Shown: positions 35,378 through 44,469, counted from the stretch's first letter. The stretch is DNA of 64,000 bases from Oscillospiraceae bacterium MB24-C1 (GCA_030913685.1 CP133187.1:1883501-1947500), one strand, 5' to 3'. The notes: generated by a model from the sequence alone, not told the origin. A program made the numbers and translations.

Positions 35378-36310
35378 TCATGTATTATCGGGGCTGGAGT
35401 TGGCCGTAATATCATCCGCCGGCATAGAAATGGAGGGTGTGTTTTCATCAAAGAGCTTCTTATCCGAGTTTAGAATCTCGGTATTACTGCTGTTGTCCTC
35501 AAAAAGTTCGGCGCTGACCAAGTGAGAGAGTATGGAATAAAGATCTTCCGGGTTGTTTTTATCAAACGAGTTGCCCAGCACCATAATTTCCACGCGCCTG
35601 TTTTTAGCGCGCCCTTCAGGGGTATCGTTGCTTTCAATTGGGTAGTTTTTTCCGTAACCATTGCACATTAACTTTTTAGGGTCAAGATCAGAATTTTCTT
35701 CAAAATAAATGACCACTTGGCTGGCGCGTTCTCCTGAAAGCGTCCAATCGCTAATATGATAGTTTTCGGCACCCGGAATAGCAGCGGTATGGCCATTGAC
35801 ACGCGTAACAAAAATCTGGTCCTCAACGTTCTTTAAGCAATCGCCCAAAAAATCGAGAATAGGGAAACTTTCTTGACGCAGCGTGTAGCTGTCGCCAGAA
35901 AAGAATATGTTGTTATCAAACCGAATGTAGACATTATTGGCAGAATCCTTGGAGATGGAGACCGATGCAGTCATCTGGTTTTCTTCAACATACTGTTTAA
36001 GATATTCGTAAAGTTGATTGAGATCGGTGGGAAGTTCATTGTCAGTTACTTTGTCACCAATATTTTGAGTTACACCGTTTGCTGGTGCAATATCGTCACC
36101 TTCGCCCTCCTGAACCAGAATTATCTGGGCTGTGGCGGCATCAGGATTTTTTGAAAAGGCGCGGACTAAGATTTCCCACTTTTCTTCGTTGACGGTGGAC
36201 ATACTGAACAACATGATAAAAAAGGTTAAAAGTAGGGTTACCATGTCGCCGTAGGTGTCCATCCAGTTATAACCACTGCCCCCATCGGGGCGCTTCTTTC
36301 GCCGGGCCAC
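35378..36310 (-). CDS. motB: Flagellar stator protein MotB
   Basis: 310 residues from GTG 36310 (GAAGGGG 5 bases before); the frame is open a little further up without support. One membrane helix (MVTLLLTFFIMLFSMSTV) follows the proton-binding Asp in WMDTYGDM. A plug/linker comes next, then an OmpA-like peptidoglycan-binding domain at about 110-235 (IRFDNNIFFSGDSYTL, VNGHTAAIPG, SGERASQVVIYF, GKNYPIESNDTPEGRAKNRRVEI). The last 60 residues are Asp/Ser/Asn-rich and unusual, with no known role. The Asp plus peptidoglycan domain fits the anchored proton stator. Confidence 0.95.
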   Translation of the reverse strand: MARRKKRPDGGSGYNWMDTYGDMVTLLLTFFIMLFSMSTVNEEKWEILVRAFSKNPDAATAQIILVQEGEGDDIAPANGVTQNIGDKVTDNELPTDLNQLYEYLKQYVEENQMTASVSISKDSANNVYIRFDNNIFFSGDSYTLRQESFPILDFLGDCLKNVEDQIFVTRVNGHTAAIPGAENYHISDWTLSGERASQVVIYFEENSDLDPKKLMCNGYGKNYPIESNDTPEGRAKNRRVEIMVLGNSFDKNNPEDLYSILSHLVSAELFEDNSSNTEILNSDKKLFDENTPSISMPADDITANSSPDNT

Positions 36311-36355
36311 ATAATCCCCTTCTTTCTTAAAGATGCTGTAAAGCGGCAAGATCCC

Positions 36356-37279
36356 TTATTCAGCTGATTCATCAGCGTCCCGATTGCCCTTTTTGCCCTT
36401 CTTTTCCTTTTTCTTTTCCTGTAGCACCAACATTTGAAGTTTTTCTTCAATAAAGCGGGGGTTTTCACCAGCCTGAATGGCCTCAACACCTTCACAAATC
36501 AGAATTTTACATAAAAACTCTTCGTCATGACGGACGCGCAACTTGTTCGCAATGGGGTTGAAAAAAATGTTGCCCATCATACTACCATACAGTGTCGTCA
36601 ACAGTGCTGTTGCCATGGCGGGGCCGATAGCGGCAGCATCAGACATGTCGGCCAACATGTTCACCAGGCCAATCAGAGTACCGATCATGCCAAAGCCCGG
36701 TGCGTAAGCAGCACCCTTTTCATAAAAAGCGCAGGCCTGTGCGTGACGATCCTCAAGGTGGCCGAGCTCAGCGTCCAACAGGGCGTGAACCTTTTCCGGC
36801 TCGACTGAATCGACCACAAGCATCAAACTGCTTTTCAAAAAGGGGTCAGATGCCCCTTGAAGCTTGTCCTCCAGAGACAAAAGACCTTTTGAACGGGCCT
36901 CTTTAGCGAATTCCACGATTTGTGTTATGTAGCTTTGGGAATCATAAATGGTAGGAAAAAACGCTATTTTTAAGTGACGGGGAATCTTTTTAAAGGAAGA
37001 GGCAGGAAAAGAGACCATCAAGGCTGCAATAGTGCCGCCAAACGTGATCGCAAGACTGGAATAGTTAACAAAGCCACCGAACCTGCTCATTGCAAAAGGG
37101 CCTGTGACGTTATAGGCTTCCATTGCCTCATCATAATTGGCGTCGCCCGGCTTGGGTGCCTCAACAAAGACGATACCAAACAAGATAAGTAAAAGAGCCC
37201 CAACGAGACCAACCAATGTCAAAATATCAAAGGAGCTACTTTTGTTTCCTTTTTGCTTCGCTGATTTTCCTTTAGCCAC
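36356..37279 (-). CDS. motA: Flagellar stator protein MotA
   Basis: 307 residues; GTG 37279 lies 6 bases after GAGGTG, while the first GTG (37288) is part of that site. Four membrane helices: LTLVGLVGALLLILFGIVFVE, LAITFGGTIAALMVSF, and FGMIGTLIGLVNMLADM with PAMATALLTTLYGSMMGNIFFNPIANKL. The conserved prolines and charged loop are recognisable. An extended periplasmic segment after helix 1 and a Lys-rich C-terminal tail (KKEKKGKKG) are additions. Overlaps flbD by 8 bases; motB follows after 45. Confidence 0.94.
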   Translation of the reverse strand: MAKGKSAKQKGNKSSSFDILTLVGLVGALLLILFGIVFVEAPKPGDANYDEAMEAYNVTGPFAMSRFGGFVNYSSLAITFGGTIAALMVSFPASSFKKIPRHLKIAFFPTIYDSQSYITQIVEFAKEARSKGLLSLEDKLQGASDPFLKSSLMLVVDSVEPEKVHALLDAELGHLEDRHAQACAFYEKGAAYAPGFGMIGTLIGLVNMLADMSDAAAIGPAMATALLTTLYGSMMGNIFFNPIANKLRVRHDEEFLCKILICEGVEAIQAGENPRFIEEKLQMLVLQEKKKEKKGKKGNRDADESAE

Positions 37280-37484
37280 CAAAATCACCTCGGTTATATA
37301 ACTTGCTAAAAATACTTCTTCGGTAAGCGGTGGTCAGTTCCACTACCTGTCGCATACTTTCACGAACGATATATATCTTGCCGTTGGTGAGATGTATGGT
37401 AGTATCGGGGCTTTCTTGAATCGTTTCGATGTGGTCGCAGTTTAATATAAACTCGACGCCGTTGAGCTTTGTCAGTATAATCAT
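37272..37484 (-). CDS. flbD: FlbD/SwrD-type flagellar protein
   Basis: 70 residues from the ATG at 37484, 9 bases after AAGGAG. FlbD family pattern: MIILTKLNGVEFILNCDHIETI, PDTTIHLTNGKIYIVRES. The B. subtilis homologue SwrD raises motor torque by affecting the stator, which fits its place just before motA-motB with an 8-base overlap. It is shorter than the longest reading of the frame (87), whose extra residues lack a start site. Confidence 0.93.
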   Translation of the reverse strand: MIILTKLNGVEFILNCDHIETIQESPDTTIHLTNGKIYIVRESMRQVVELTTAYRRSIFSKLYNRGDFGG

Positions 37485-37516
37485 CAAAAGATTCTCCTTA
37501 ATTAATCTAATTGGGT

Positions 37517-37574
37517 CTGCTGCCACAAGCGGCAAACGAATTTATCGCCTGTGGCAGCAGCCCCAGGGCTGCTG
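37517..37574 (-). repeat. Paired alternative hairpins between flgE and flbD
   Basis: CTGCTGCCACA (37517-37527) pairs perfectly with TGTGGCAGCAG (37550-37560). The right arm overlaps CAGCAGCC (37555-37562), which pairs with GGCTGCTG (37567-37574). The two stems exclude each other. No T-run follows on the minus strand, so this is not a simple terminator. It lies right after the abundant hook gene, where an mRNA stabiliser or a processing site would make sense. Confidence 0.6.
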
Positions 37575-37585
37575 TAAATTTACTT

Positions 37586-39280
37586 TTACCGTTTTAGGTT
37601 GACCAGCTCTTCGAGCATCTCATCCGAGACAGTTATCAGACGAGAACAAGCCTGATAGCCGCGCTGGGTTGTGATCATGTCAGAGAATTCTTTTGAAAGG
37701 TCAACGTTTGAAAGCTCAAGTGAGCCGGAAACCAATTTACCCGAACCACTGGTTCCAGGCTGGCAATAACTCATTTCTCCGCTGTTGGCTGAGGTGGTAA
37801 AGTAGGTACCACTTGACTGTACCAAGCCCTCAGGGTTGGCAAAGGTGACAAGGTTAATTTGACCGACAACAACCTCGCCGAGCTGTGCGTGGGTGGCAAT
37901 AATGGAGCCGTCGGCGCTCACAGCCACACCGGTCAGGCTTTCAATACCCTGTGCGCCGCCCTCGGTGCCGCCTGAAAGAACCATTTTACTGCCCGAAAGG
38001 CCAAGTGCATCGCTGGGAGCCGCAGCGGTAAAGGTGGTGTCGCCTGGTGTTACACCGGCGGTGCTCAACGTATCCCAAGTGCCATCGGTCAGGTTTCCGC
38101 TCCCGTCGACCAAAGCGGAGTTGGCGTCCTTCATGGCGTTGACAATCGCCGAATAGCCCGGACGGTTCATGATAATGTAATCTGAGGAGCTTGAACCGTT
38201 GGTCAGCTTCATGGTGCCGGCTTCGGTTTTGCTAGAATCGACAACACCAGTATAAGACTCACCGTTGATCGTCATGGTGACGGTCATGGTTTCGGCCGTT
38301 GAATCATACTCAACATTAAAGGCCTCAAGTGCGTTGGCCCCCGTTGAAAAAGCGCTACCGAAAGTGCTGCCGGTGGTGCCGGTAGGCGAAAATCCGCCGC
38401 CAATGGTCGTAGCAGGCCAGTCGGTCGCCTCACCAGACTGCAACGCAAAATCAGTTGAGCAGATGTCTTCACCAGTCAACGGCCAGTTCCCAGCGTCGGC
38501 GGGGTTCATCGAAATGGTGAAATTGCCAGCGGGATGGCTTGCGCCGGTGCTATCCTGCATATAAGTTTCGATGGCGTCGTTAATGGCGGTGTTTAAATCA
38601 TCCAGCGAAGAAAAGCTTTCGTTGGCGTTTAACGTTACAACAATACCATTTGTGCCCACCTGGGCGGTTGCCTTAACGCCGTCGGTCATACCGGTGCCCT
38701 GAATAAGCTGCATGGAGATATTGCCGGCGGCAGTGTAATTTGAGGTAGAAAGGGTATATATGACATCGTTGATGGTGGTAGAAACAGAGGAACCCGACGG
38801 CGTAACCGAAGGAAGGCTCAACTGAATTAGGTTACTGCCAGTAGATTTACCGAGCGGGTCACCTGAGATGCCGAGCACAAAATTGCCCTGTGAATCTACA
38901 AGGTTGCCGGCCGAGTCAAAGGTCAGTGAACCAGAGCGGGTGTAAAATTTGTTTCCATCAGCGTCCTGAACCTGGAAAAAGCCCTCGCCGTCGATGGCCA
39001 AATCCATCGAGCTGTCGGTCATGGTGAAAGAAGATTGTCCCATCAGCAGGTCAACCGAGCCCACCTGAGTACCGTAACCGATTGCGCCCGGGTTGGTTCC
39101 GCCCGAGGTTGAAGACCCCGCGCTGCCCGCATTGATAGCTTGATAATAGACATCTCGGAAGGTGACGCGGCTTGCTTTAAAGCCGTATGTATTAACGTTG
39201 GAAATGTTGTTACCGATAACGTCCATGCGCGTCTGGTGCGCTTTTAAACCAGAAACGCCGGAGTATAGGGATCTGTTCAT
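37586..39280 (-). CDS. flgE: Flagellar hook protein FlgE, enlarged
   Basis: 564 residues from the ATG at 39280, 8-9 bases after AAAAGGAG. The N-terminus MNRSLYSGVSGLKAHQTRMDVIGNNISNVNTYGFK and C-terminus LSNVDLSKEFSDMITTQRGYQACSRLITVSDEMLEEL are the hook D0 halves. The motif SSMDLAIDGEGFFQVQD lies near 90. The middle (about 160-460) is a long Thr/Ser/Gly-rich beta region. B. subtilis FlgE has 264 and Salmonella 403 residues, so about 160-300 residues of surface-exposed domain are added. FlgE polymerises into the hook and is measured by FliK. Confidence 0.95.
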   Translation of the reverse strand: MNRSLYSGVSGLKAHQTRMDVIGNNISNVNTYGFKASRVTFRDVYYQAINAGSAGSSTSGGTNPGAIGYGTQVGSVDLLMGQSSFTMTDSSMDLAIDGEGFFQVQDADGNKFYTRSGSLTFDSAGNLVDSQGNFVLGISGDPLGKSTGSNLIQLSLPSVTPSGSSVSTTINDVIYTLSTSNYTAAGNISMQLIQGTGMTDGVKATAQVGTNGIVVTLNANESFSSLDDLNTAINDAIETYMQDSTGASHPAGNFTISMNPADAGNWPLTGEDICSTDFALQSGEATDWPATTIGGGFSPTGTTGSTFGSAFSTGANALEAFNVEYDSTAETMTVTMTINGESYTGVVDSSKTEAGTMKLTNGSSSSDYIIMNRPGYSAIVNAMKDANSALVDGSGNLTDGTWDTLSTAGVTPGDTTFTAAAPSDALGLSGSKMVLSGGTEGGAQGIESLTGVAVSADGSIIATHAQLGEVVVGQINLVTFANPEGLVQSSGTYFTTSANSGEMSYCQPGTSGSGKLVSGSLELSNVDLSKEFSDMITTQRGYQACSRLITVSDEMLEELVNLKR

Positions 39281-39367
39281 AATTTCTTGCTCCTTTTCGG
39301 GGCGGTACCGAGCGATACAATCCGTCAAGTCGGTCGGGACTGCTAAAGCTTCCTAAAAGGTCCGGCT

Positions 39368-39793
39368 TTATATAATCACGGTACCGTCAATATTGGTGAA
39401 TACGTTCCCTGTCAGATCACTTTCACCCACGGTGGTAATCACCTTGTTGTTCTGTGCGCTGACAATAAAAGCGGTTTTGTCAATTAAGATTAATGCAGAA
39501 TCCAGTCCCTTTTCCTGCGCAATTTTTACCCCTTGATTCAGGCGCTCAAGGCTGTTGTCCGTCAGCTCTATATTGCGCTGTGCCACACGTGAAACAGCAT
39601 GCTTCGAAAACTCTACGCCTGCATTTTGCTGCAATTGCTGTTGAAGCAGCGACTGAAAAGAAGGGCTGTCCGACTGGGGCAGCGTGGCAGACGAAGAAGA
39701 AGCAGTTTCGGGTCGATAGGGCTGGGCGGCCCCTGTTGTAATGGGAAGGGACAGTCTACCTAGATATAGGTTATCCACGATTTTGCCCTCCAT
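39368..39793 (-). CDS. TIGR02530-family flagellar operon protein
   Basis: 141 residues. The C-terminal 85 show the family pattern: VEFSKHAVSRVAQRNIELTDNSLERLNQGVKIAQEKGLDSALILIDKTAFIVSAQNNKVITTV. The N-terminal 55 are low complexity with a poly-Gln stretch (LLQQQLQQ). The family is found between flgD and flgE in Gram-positive fla operons; its role is not known. The ATG lacks a clear ribosome site (GAGGAA is 15 bases upstream), so translation may be coupled to flgD, which ends 19 bases before. Confidence 0.87.
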   Translation of the reverse strand: MEGKIVDNLYLGRLSLPITTGAAQPYRPETASSSSATLPQSDSPSFQSLLQQQLQQNAGVEFSKHAVSRVAQRNIELTDNSLERLNQGVKIAQEKGLDSALILIDKTAFIVSAQNNKVITTVGESDLTGNVFTNIDGTVII

Positions 39794-39812
39794 GGCGTAT
39801 CCGTTAGATTCC

Positions 39813-40568
39813 TCAAGAGTCTTTGGTAGTGAATATCAGCTTTTGATAAGCTGCTTCATCTCCCTCTGAGGTGCTAATAATGACGTTTGCATAATAGGTG
39901 GTGTCTGGCTCAAGATCGGTTAATGAAGCTTCAAGTGCATCTGTTCCGCCCTTTAGGCTAGCGACAAGCGTGCCCTGCTTCACTTGCGAGACCGAGTCAA
40001 ACTCCTCATCCTCCGAGTAATAGACACTGTAATAATACTGTGCTTCATCTGAGGATGTTGGGGCATTCCAGGCAATTTCAGCACTGGAGTCGGTGCGCTT
40101 TAAAAGATAGGGCGTCATGTTCGAAACAGCTTTTAACTCCTGCTCGGTTGTAACCTCGGGGGCGTTGACTGACATAATCTCGCGAAGCGAATAGGCGGTT
40201 CCGTCGACATATATTTCGTAGTCCTCGCCGGAAAGCGTGATTTTCTCGACCGGGCCGGACTTAGCATTGATATTACCGCCAAGAGACAGTTTTGCAACGG
40301 TGACATCTTTTCCGATAAGCCCCATCACGTAATTGGTCTTGGAGTAATAGGCCAGGTTTTGCATCTGCTGCATCGTTGCAAACTGAGCTAGCTGTGTCAC
40401 ATACTGGGAACTATCCACAGGGTTGGTGAAATCTTGATTTTTCAACTCGGCGATCATCAACGTAAAAAAATCATCAAGGCCAAGCTCGGAGGCGCCGCTA
40501 TTGTCATATACCGCATTGACCGTTTTGGGGGAATTTACGCCATATAAATCACTGATACTACTGCTCAA
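39813..40568 (-). CDS. flgD: Hook-capping protein FlgD with C-terminal fibronectin type III domain
   Basis: 251 residues. The N-terminal FlgD core is LGLDDFFTLMIAELKNQDFTNPVDSSQYVTQLAQFATMQQMQNLA. A small beta domain follows (LIGKDVTVAKL, EKITLSGEDYEIYVDG). From about 155 there is a fibronectin type III-like domain (SSAEIAWNAP, YYYSVYYSEDEEF, LTDLEPDTTYYANVIISTSEG). FlgD caps the growing hook and folds FlgE. Many Firmicutes FlgD proteins are shorter and lack this module, so the domain may have been acquired to fit the enlarged hook protein encoded two genes downstream. Confidence 0.93.
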   Translation of the reverse strand: MSSSISDLYGVNSPKTVNAVYDNSGASELGLDDFFTLMIAELKNQDFTNPVDSSQYVTQLAQFATMQQMQNLAYYSKTNYVMGLIGKDVTVAKLSLGGNINAKSGPVEKITLSGEDYEIYVDGTAYSLREIMSVNAPEVTTEQELKAVSNMTPYLLKRTDSSAEIAWNAPTSSDEAQYYYSVYYSEDEEFDSVSQVKQGTLVASLKGGTDALEASLTDLEPDTTYYANVIISTSEGDEAAYQKLIFTTKDS

Positions 40569-40586
40569 TGAAGCGTCCTCCTTTCA

Positions 40587-41768
40587 TTAGATATAGGCAT
40601 CCAGCACCGAATCGGGGAGAATGACCGGTGGCGTCGGGTCGCCTGACAGGGCGCTTTCGCCGTAGTTGGGGTCATACGCGAAGGATGGGGTCTGCTGTTG
40701 CCCGGTATAGCTGTGTTGAGAGAACTGCTGAGAAAATTGCTGCTGCATATTCATGTTTTGTGGCTCATTGGTTTGGACGACCTGTGCTACCTCAACGTTA
40801 TAAGGCCGCATGATGTCGCGCAAATTGTTGAGTTCACTACCTAGCAAACGCTGTACATTGGCGTCGGAGGCTGTCAGACTCAGTGTGGTTTTTCCGCCGT
40901 CCTCCAGGAGTTTGACGGTAATCTCACCAAGGCCCTCGGGGCTAAGTTTAATGGTAAAATCGGTCGCGCCTTGCTGGGCGTGTTGGGTAACGGAAGTTTT
41001 GATCTGGCTAAAAAGGTCCTGCGCATCCAAAGCCTTATGAACTTGGGTAGCATCAACGGTTGTGCTGGTGTTGACAGTGTTGGTCAACTGTGGTAAAAAA
41101 GCACCGGAATCCACTTTTTTCTGAAGATCTTCTAAATCAATTTCGGTGGTTTCGGCCGTAGGTTGGCCAGCCGATTTAAGCAACTGCTGTGCTAGGGTGA
41201 CCGCGCGTTCAAACTGTGACTGCCCTTGTAAAGCCGAAGCCTCATCCGAAGCAGAATTCAACAAGACTGGCGCAGTCGCTTCGCCTTCGCTCTTTATTGT
41301 TTGCAACGCAGCCGCAAAAACGGTGGAACTGCTTGTACTTACAGAAACAGGCTTTCCAGCGGTATCAATGGCCTGTTGCAGCTGCGAGAGTAATTCGGGA
41401 GAAAGTGGAAAGTGCGCAGCAGAGGCAAGCGACTGGAGCTGGCTAAATGAATCAAGTGTGGGGCTTTGCTGTAAAGCGCCCGAATTGGTTTGGGTGGTTT
41501 GACCGGCCAGCATCATGGTAAGAAGCGGATTGATGGTCAGCATTTCAGCGTTCATCTGAGCGCCAAGTGTTTCGGCGTCTTTTTTAAGCTGCGCTGCCAA
41601 AGCCGCCTCGCCGCCGGTATCCAGCACCGCAGTCAAAAGTTCGAGAAAGCTGGCCGAATTGTTGCCGAGGCCATTGGCATTAAGGCCTGCAAGTGCTTTT
41701 TGCAAAACAGATTGAGACCCTGTAAGCTGTGTGGCAACCTGTGGGGTTTGTACTGTTACGTTATTCAT
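40587..41768 (-). CDS. fliK: Flagellar hook-length control protein FliK
   Basis: 393 residues from the ATG at 41768 with GGGAGGTG 6-8 bases upstream. The first 270 residues are low complexity and Gln/Ala/Ser-rich, the usual secreted ruler. The C-terminal Flg_hook domain is clear: DFTIKLSPEGLGEITVKLLEDGGKTTLSLTASDANVQRLLGSELNNLRDIM (about 265-325). FliK measures the hook and triggers the FlhB switch. The tail is Gln/Met-rich (MNMQQQFSQQFSQ). A second FliK-like protein is encoded at 15421. Confidence 0.93.
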   Translation of the reverse strand: MNNVTVQTPQVATQLTGSQSVLQKALAGLNANGLGNNSASFLELLTAVLDTGGEAALAAQLKKDAETLGAQMNAEMLTINPLLTMMLAGQTTQTNSGALQQSPTLDSFSQLQSLASAAHFPLSPELLSQLQQAIDTAGKPVSVSTSSSTVFAAALQTIKSEGEATAPVLLNSASDEASALQGQSQFERAVTLAQQLLKSAGQPTAETTEIDLEDLQKKVDSGAFLPQLTNTVNTSTTVDATQVHKALDAQDLFSQIKTSVTQHAQQGATDFTIKLSPEGLGEITVKLLEDGGKTTLSLTASDANVQRLLGSELNNLRDIMRPYNVEVAQVVQTNEPQNMNMQQQFSQQFSQHSYTGQQQTPSFAYDPNYGESALSGDPTPPVILPDSVLDAYI

Positions 41769-41803
41769 ATTTTCACCTCCCTTCACTAAAATAGATGACT
41801 GAT

Positions 41804-42256
41804 TTATTGCGAATGGGCGGCACGGGCATATTTCGTGCTGACCAGTTCACCGATAATAAGCTCGTCCTCTTTGAGCTGGGCCTCGCGGTAACTTTCAAGG
41901 TGCTTTTCTTTTAAGCGCTCTATTCCGGAAACCGACTGTTTAACCTCGACGACCACAGCGAGCTGTTTTTCTACCAAGAGCGCCTGCTTGGCGCGGCTGG
42001 CTTTCAAATCTTCAAGCAGCTGGCGGGTGTTGTCAATCTTAAAACTGATACAACGCAGCATCGCGACACTACATCCCTTTTGAGCCAGAGACTTTAGTTC
42101 TTGGTCACTTGACATCAGTTGACGTGCATTTTCTGCAATCGTATCTTCGAGGCGGTTTAATTCGGCGCGCAGAATATTCAGTTTGTTCTTCTCCTCGTCG
42201 AGAAGCGAGCCTTTGTAACGCAGCACGCTTTCTAGCGGAAACGAAAACTTTTTCAT
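41804..42256 (-). CDS. fliJ: Flagellar export general chaperone FliJ
   Basis: 150 residues, almost all coiled coil (FPLESVLRYKGSLLDEEKNKLNILRAELNRLEDTI at the start and later GIERLKEKHLESYREAQLKEDEL). FPLE-VL-K near the N-terminus is typical of FliJ. It sits in the central hole of the FliI hexamer and promotes escort of substrates. Between fliI and fliK as usual. Confidence 0.92.
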   Translation of the reverse strand: MKKFSFPLESVLRYKGSLLDEEKNKLNILRAELNRLEDTIAENARQLMSSDQELKSLAQKGCSVAMLRCISFKIDNTRQLLEDLKASRAKQALLVEKQLAVVVEVKQSVSGIERLKEKHLESYREAQLKEDELIIGELVSTKYARAAHSQ

Positions 42257-42291
42257 CGCGCGTGATTCCTCCTCGTTTTAATATTGGCGGA

Positions 42292-43599
42292 TTACGGCTG
42301 TACAATTTTACACAGCGCCTGGACGGTGGCGTCAAACGGTACCTTTTCGTCAACCGCCTGCTGTAAAAAATCGTTGATTGAATCAATGTGGGACAGCGCT
42401 TCATCTAGCTCGCGGTTGGAACCGTGTTTATAAGCGCCAATGGAAATCAGGTCTTGGTTGCTTTCGTAGACTGCCATCATGTTTCGCAGTTTTGAGGCGG
42501 CCTGAATCTGCGACTTTTCAGCAATGTCGTTCATCAAACGACTTACGCTGTTGAGCAGGTCTATCGCCGGATAATGGTTTTTGGCTGCAATTTTTCGGGA
42601 CAAAATAATGTGCCCGTCTATGATGCCGCGAACGGTATCGGCAATAGGTTCATTGGTGTCGTCGCCTTCGACCAAGACGGTATAAATACCAGTAATTGAG
42701 CCCTTTTCAAAGTTTCCGGCCCGTTCCAAGAGCTTTGGCAGCGCAGCATATATCGAAGGCGTATAGCCTCTGGCCACGGGCGGTTCACCGACCGAAAGGC
42801 CTATTTCGCGCTGAGCCATGCAAAAGCGGGTGAGAGAATCCATCATCAGCAGCACATCCTTGCCCTGGCGGCAAAAATATTCCGCAATGGCGGTGGCCGA
42901 TAGTGCGCATTTACTGCGTTGCATGGCAGGCTGATCGCTTGTGGCAACCACGATGACCGAGCGCTTCTGCCCCTCGGGACCAAGGTCGCGATTGAGAAAC
43001 TCCACAACTTCGCGCCCGCGCTCGCCGACCAGTGCGATGACGTTGACGTCGGCTTTGACATTACGCGCTAGCATGCCCATAAGTGTGCTTTTGCCGACGC
43101 CGCTTCCGGCGAAGATACCCATTCTCTGTCCTTTGCCGATGGTGAGACAGCCGTCTATGGCCCGAACGCCCATTTCAATGGGGGTGTCGATTCGGGGGCG
43201 TTGCATGGGATTTGACGGAATACCGCCGATTAAGCAGGGAACACCGCCTTCAATAGGGGGGCCGCCGTCGATTGGTTGCCCGAGGGCGTTGACAGTGCGG
43301 CCGATGAGCTGATCGCTGACTTTGAGCATCAGCTTTTCGCCGGTATTGAGCACGCGGCTTCCCTGACGGATGCCCTCGGTATCAGAGTAAGGCATAAGCA
43401 GTACCCGGTTTTCTTTAAAGCCAACCACCTCGGCGGTAACCCGCTTTGCGGATTTGTCAATAATGATCTGGCAGACATCGCCCATGCTACAGGTGATACC
43501 GGTGGCTTCAATGGTCATGCCGATGATTTTATCTATTTTACCCATCTGGGTGTATAGATCACTGATTCTAAAAAGGTTTTTGTAGTAGGCTCTATTCAT
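42292..43599 (-). CDS. fliI: Flagellum-specific ATPase FliI
   Basis: 435 residues. The Walker A is GIFAGSGVGKSTL near residue 163 and the Walker B region is DVLLMMDSLTRFCMAQREIGLSVGEPPVARGYTPS. The N-terminal beta barrel and C-terminal helical domain (SQIQAASKLRNMMAVYESNQDLISIGAY) complete an F1-beta-like subunit. It energises substrate unfolding at the export gate with FliH and FliJ. ATG start at 43599, 6 bases after fliH. Confidence 0.97.
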   Translation of the reverse strand: MNRAYYKNLFRISDLYTQMGKIDKIIGMTIEATGITCSMGDVCQIIIDKSAKRVTAEVVGFKENRVLLMPYSDTEGIRQGSRVLNTGEKLMLKVSDQLIGRTVNALGQPIDGGPPIEGGVPCLIGGIPSNPMQRPRIDTPIEMGVRAIDGCLTIGKGQRMGIFAGSGVGKSTLMGMLARNVKADVNVIALVGERGREVVEFLNRDLGPEGQKRSVIVVATSDQPAMQRSKCALSATAIAEYFCRQGKDVLLMMDSLTRFCMAQREIGLSVGEPPVARGYTPSIYAALPKLLERAGNFEKGSITGIYTVLVEGDDTNEPIADTVRGIIDGHIILSRKIAAKNHYPAIDLLNSVSRLMNDIAEKSQIQAASKLRNMMAVYESNQDLISIGAYKHGSNRELDEALSHIDSINDFLQQAVDEKVPFDATVQALCKIVQP

Positions 43600-43605
43600 A
43601 GCGCA

Positions 43606-44469
43606 TCACCCTTGCTCGGCAGCAAAATAACCTTTAAGGTTTTCAATTTGCTGCCTAATTGAAGCGTCAAAAAACTTATCGGGCGTTTCGACGATACAGG
43701 TATCGGGCGGGGCATCAATTAGCCTGATGTTCACTTTGCTGCCAACAGGATTGTCTTGAAGCTTTTGCTGGAGTTGTGTTAAAAGTCCGGTCATGTGCTC
43801 TGAAATTTCAACCGACATCCAAGGGGAATTGCTGACTGAATTGACGGCGTTCATCACCAGTGGTACCAACTGGGTATCATCAGCGGTGATTTTATCCATC
43901 AGAATTTTCTGGGCTATTTCAAGAGCCATCCATTTAAGATCCTGCTCATAGCCAGTGATAAAACCAGCTTGGGCGCTTTCTAAATGGGCAAGGGTTTGTT
44001 CAATATTGCGAATGCAGTTGGTAATATCTTTTGTGGTCTGTTCAAGGGCTTGCTGTTGGCCCTCGATGCAGGCAGCCTGGCGGTCGCGCTCGATTTGCTC
44101 TGAGGCACGGGCGATAGCTGCTTGGTATTCAGCCTGTGCTTTGGCGTGTCCTTCCTCAATCAGGCGGGCAGACTCTGCTGTAGCCTGTGCAATAATCTGG
44201 TCACGTAGCTGCTCAAGTTGGGCAATATCCTGTACAGTACTGCGGGGAGTGTGGCGCTTGGTCGTAGGCTTGTTCTCATCGTCTAGGGTCTTTTCCGCCA
44301 AATCATCACTTTGGTTTATTGGGGTATGCGTTGAGGCTTCGCCCTCTTCGGAGTGGTCTAAGAAAACGTCGGCGTCAATCCCTTCGGCAGAAGTATGTTC
44401 GCCGGTATCCCCGAGCAGAAAATACTTTTCGGAAGTGGTTACGTTGTTTGGTTTATAAATTCTACGCAA
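43606..44469 (-). CDS. fliH: Flagellar export ATPase regulator FliH
   Basis: 287 residues, TTG start with AAAGGA 8 bases upstream inside the fliG end (8-base overlap). An acidic, Thr-rich first 80 residues are followed by a coiled coil (LEQLRDQIIAQATAESARLIEEGHAKAQAEYQAAI) and a conserved C-terminal domain (DLKWMALEIAQKILMDKI, then VKGY-like ENLKGYFAAEQ). FliH dimers bind and regulate FliI, linking it to the C-ring. Confidence 0.92.
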   Translation of the reverse strand: MRRIYKPNNVTTSEKYFLLGDTGEHTSAEGIDADVFLDHSEEGEASTHTPINQSDDLAEKTLDDENKPTTKRHTPRSTVQDIAQLEQLRDQIIAQATAESARLIEEGHAKAQAEYQAAIARASEQIERDRQAACIEGQQQALEQTTKDITNCIRNIEQTLAHLESAQAGFITGYEQDLKWMALEIAQKILMDKITADDTQLVPLVMNAVNSVSNSPWMSVEISEHMTGLLTQLQQKLQDNPVGSKVNIRLIDAPPDTCIVETPDKFFDASIRQQIENLKGYFAAEQG

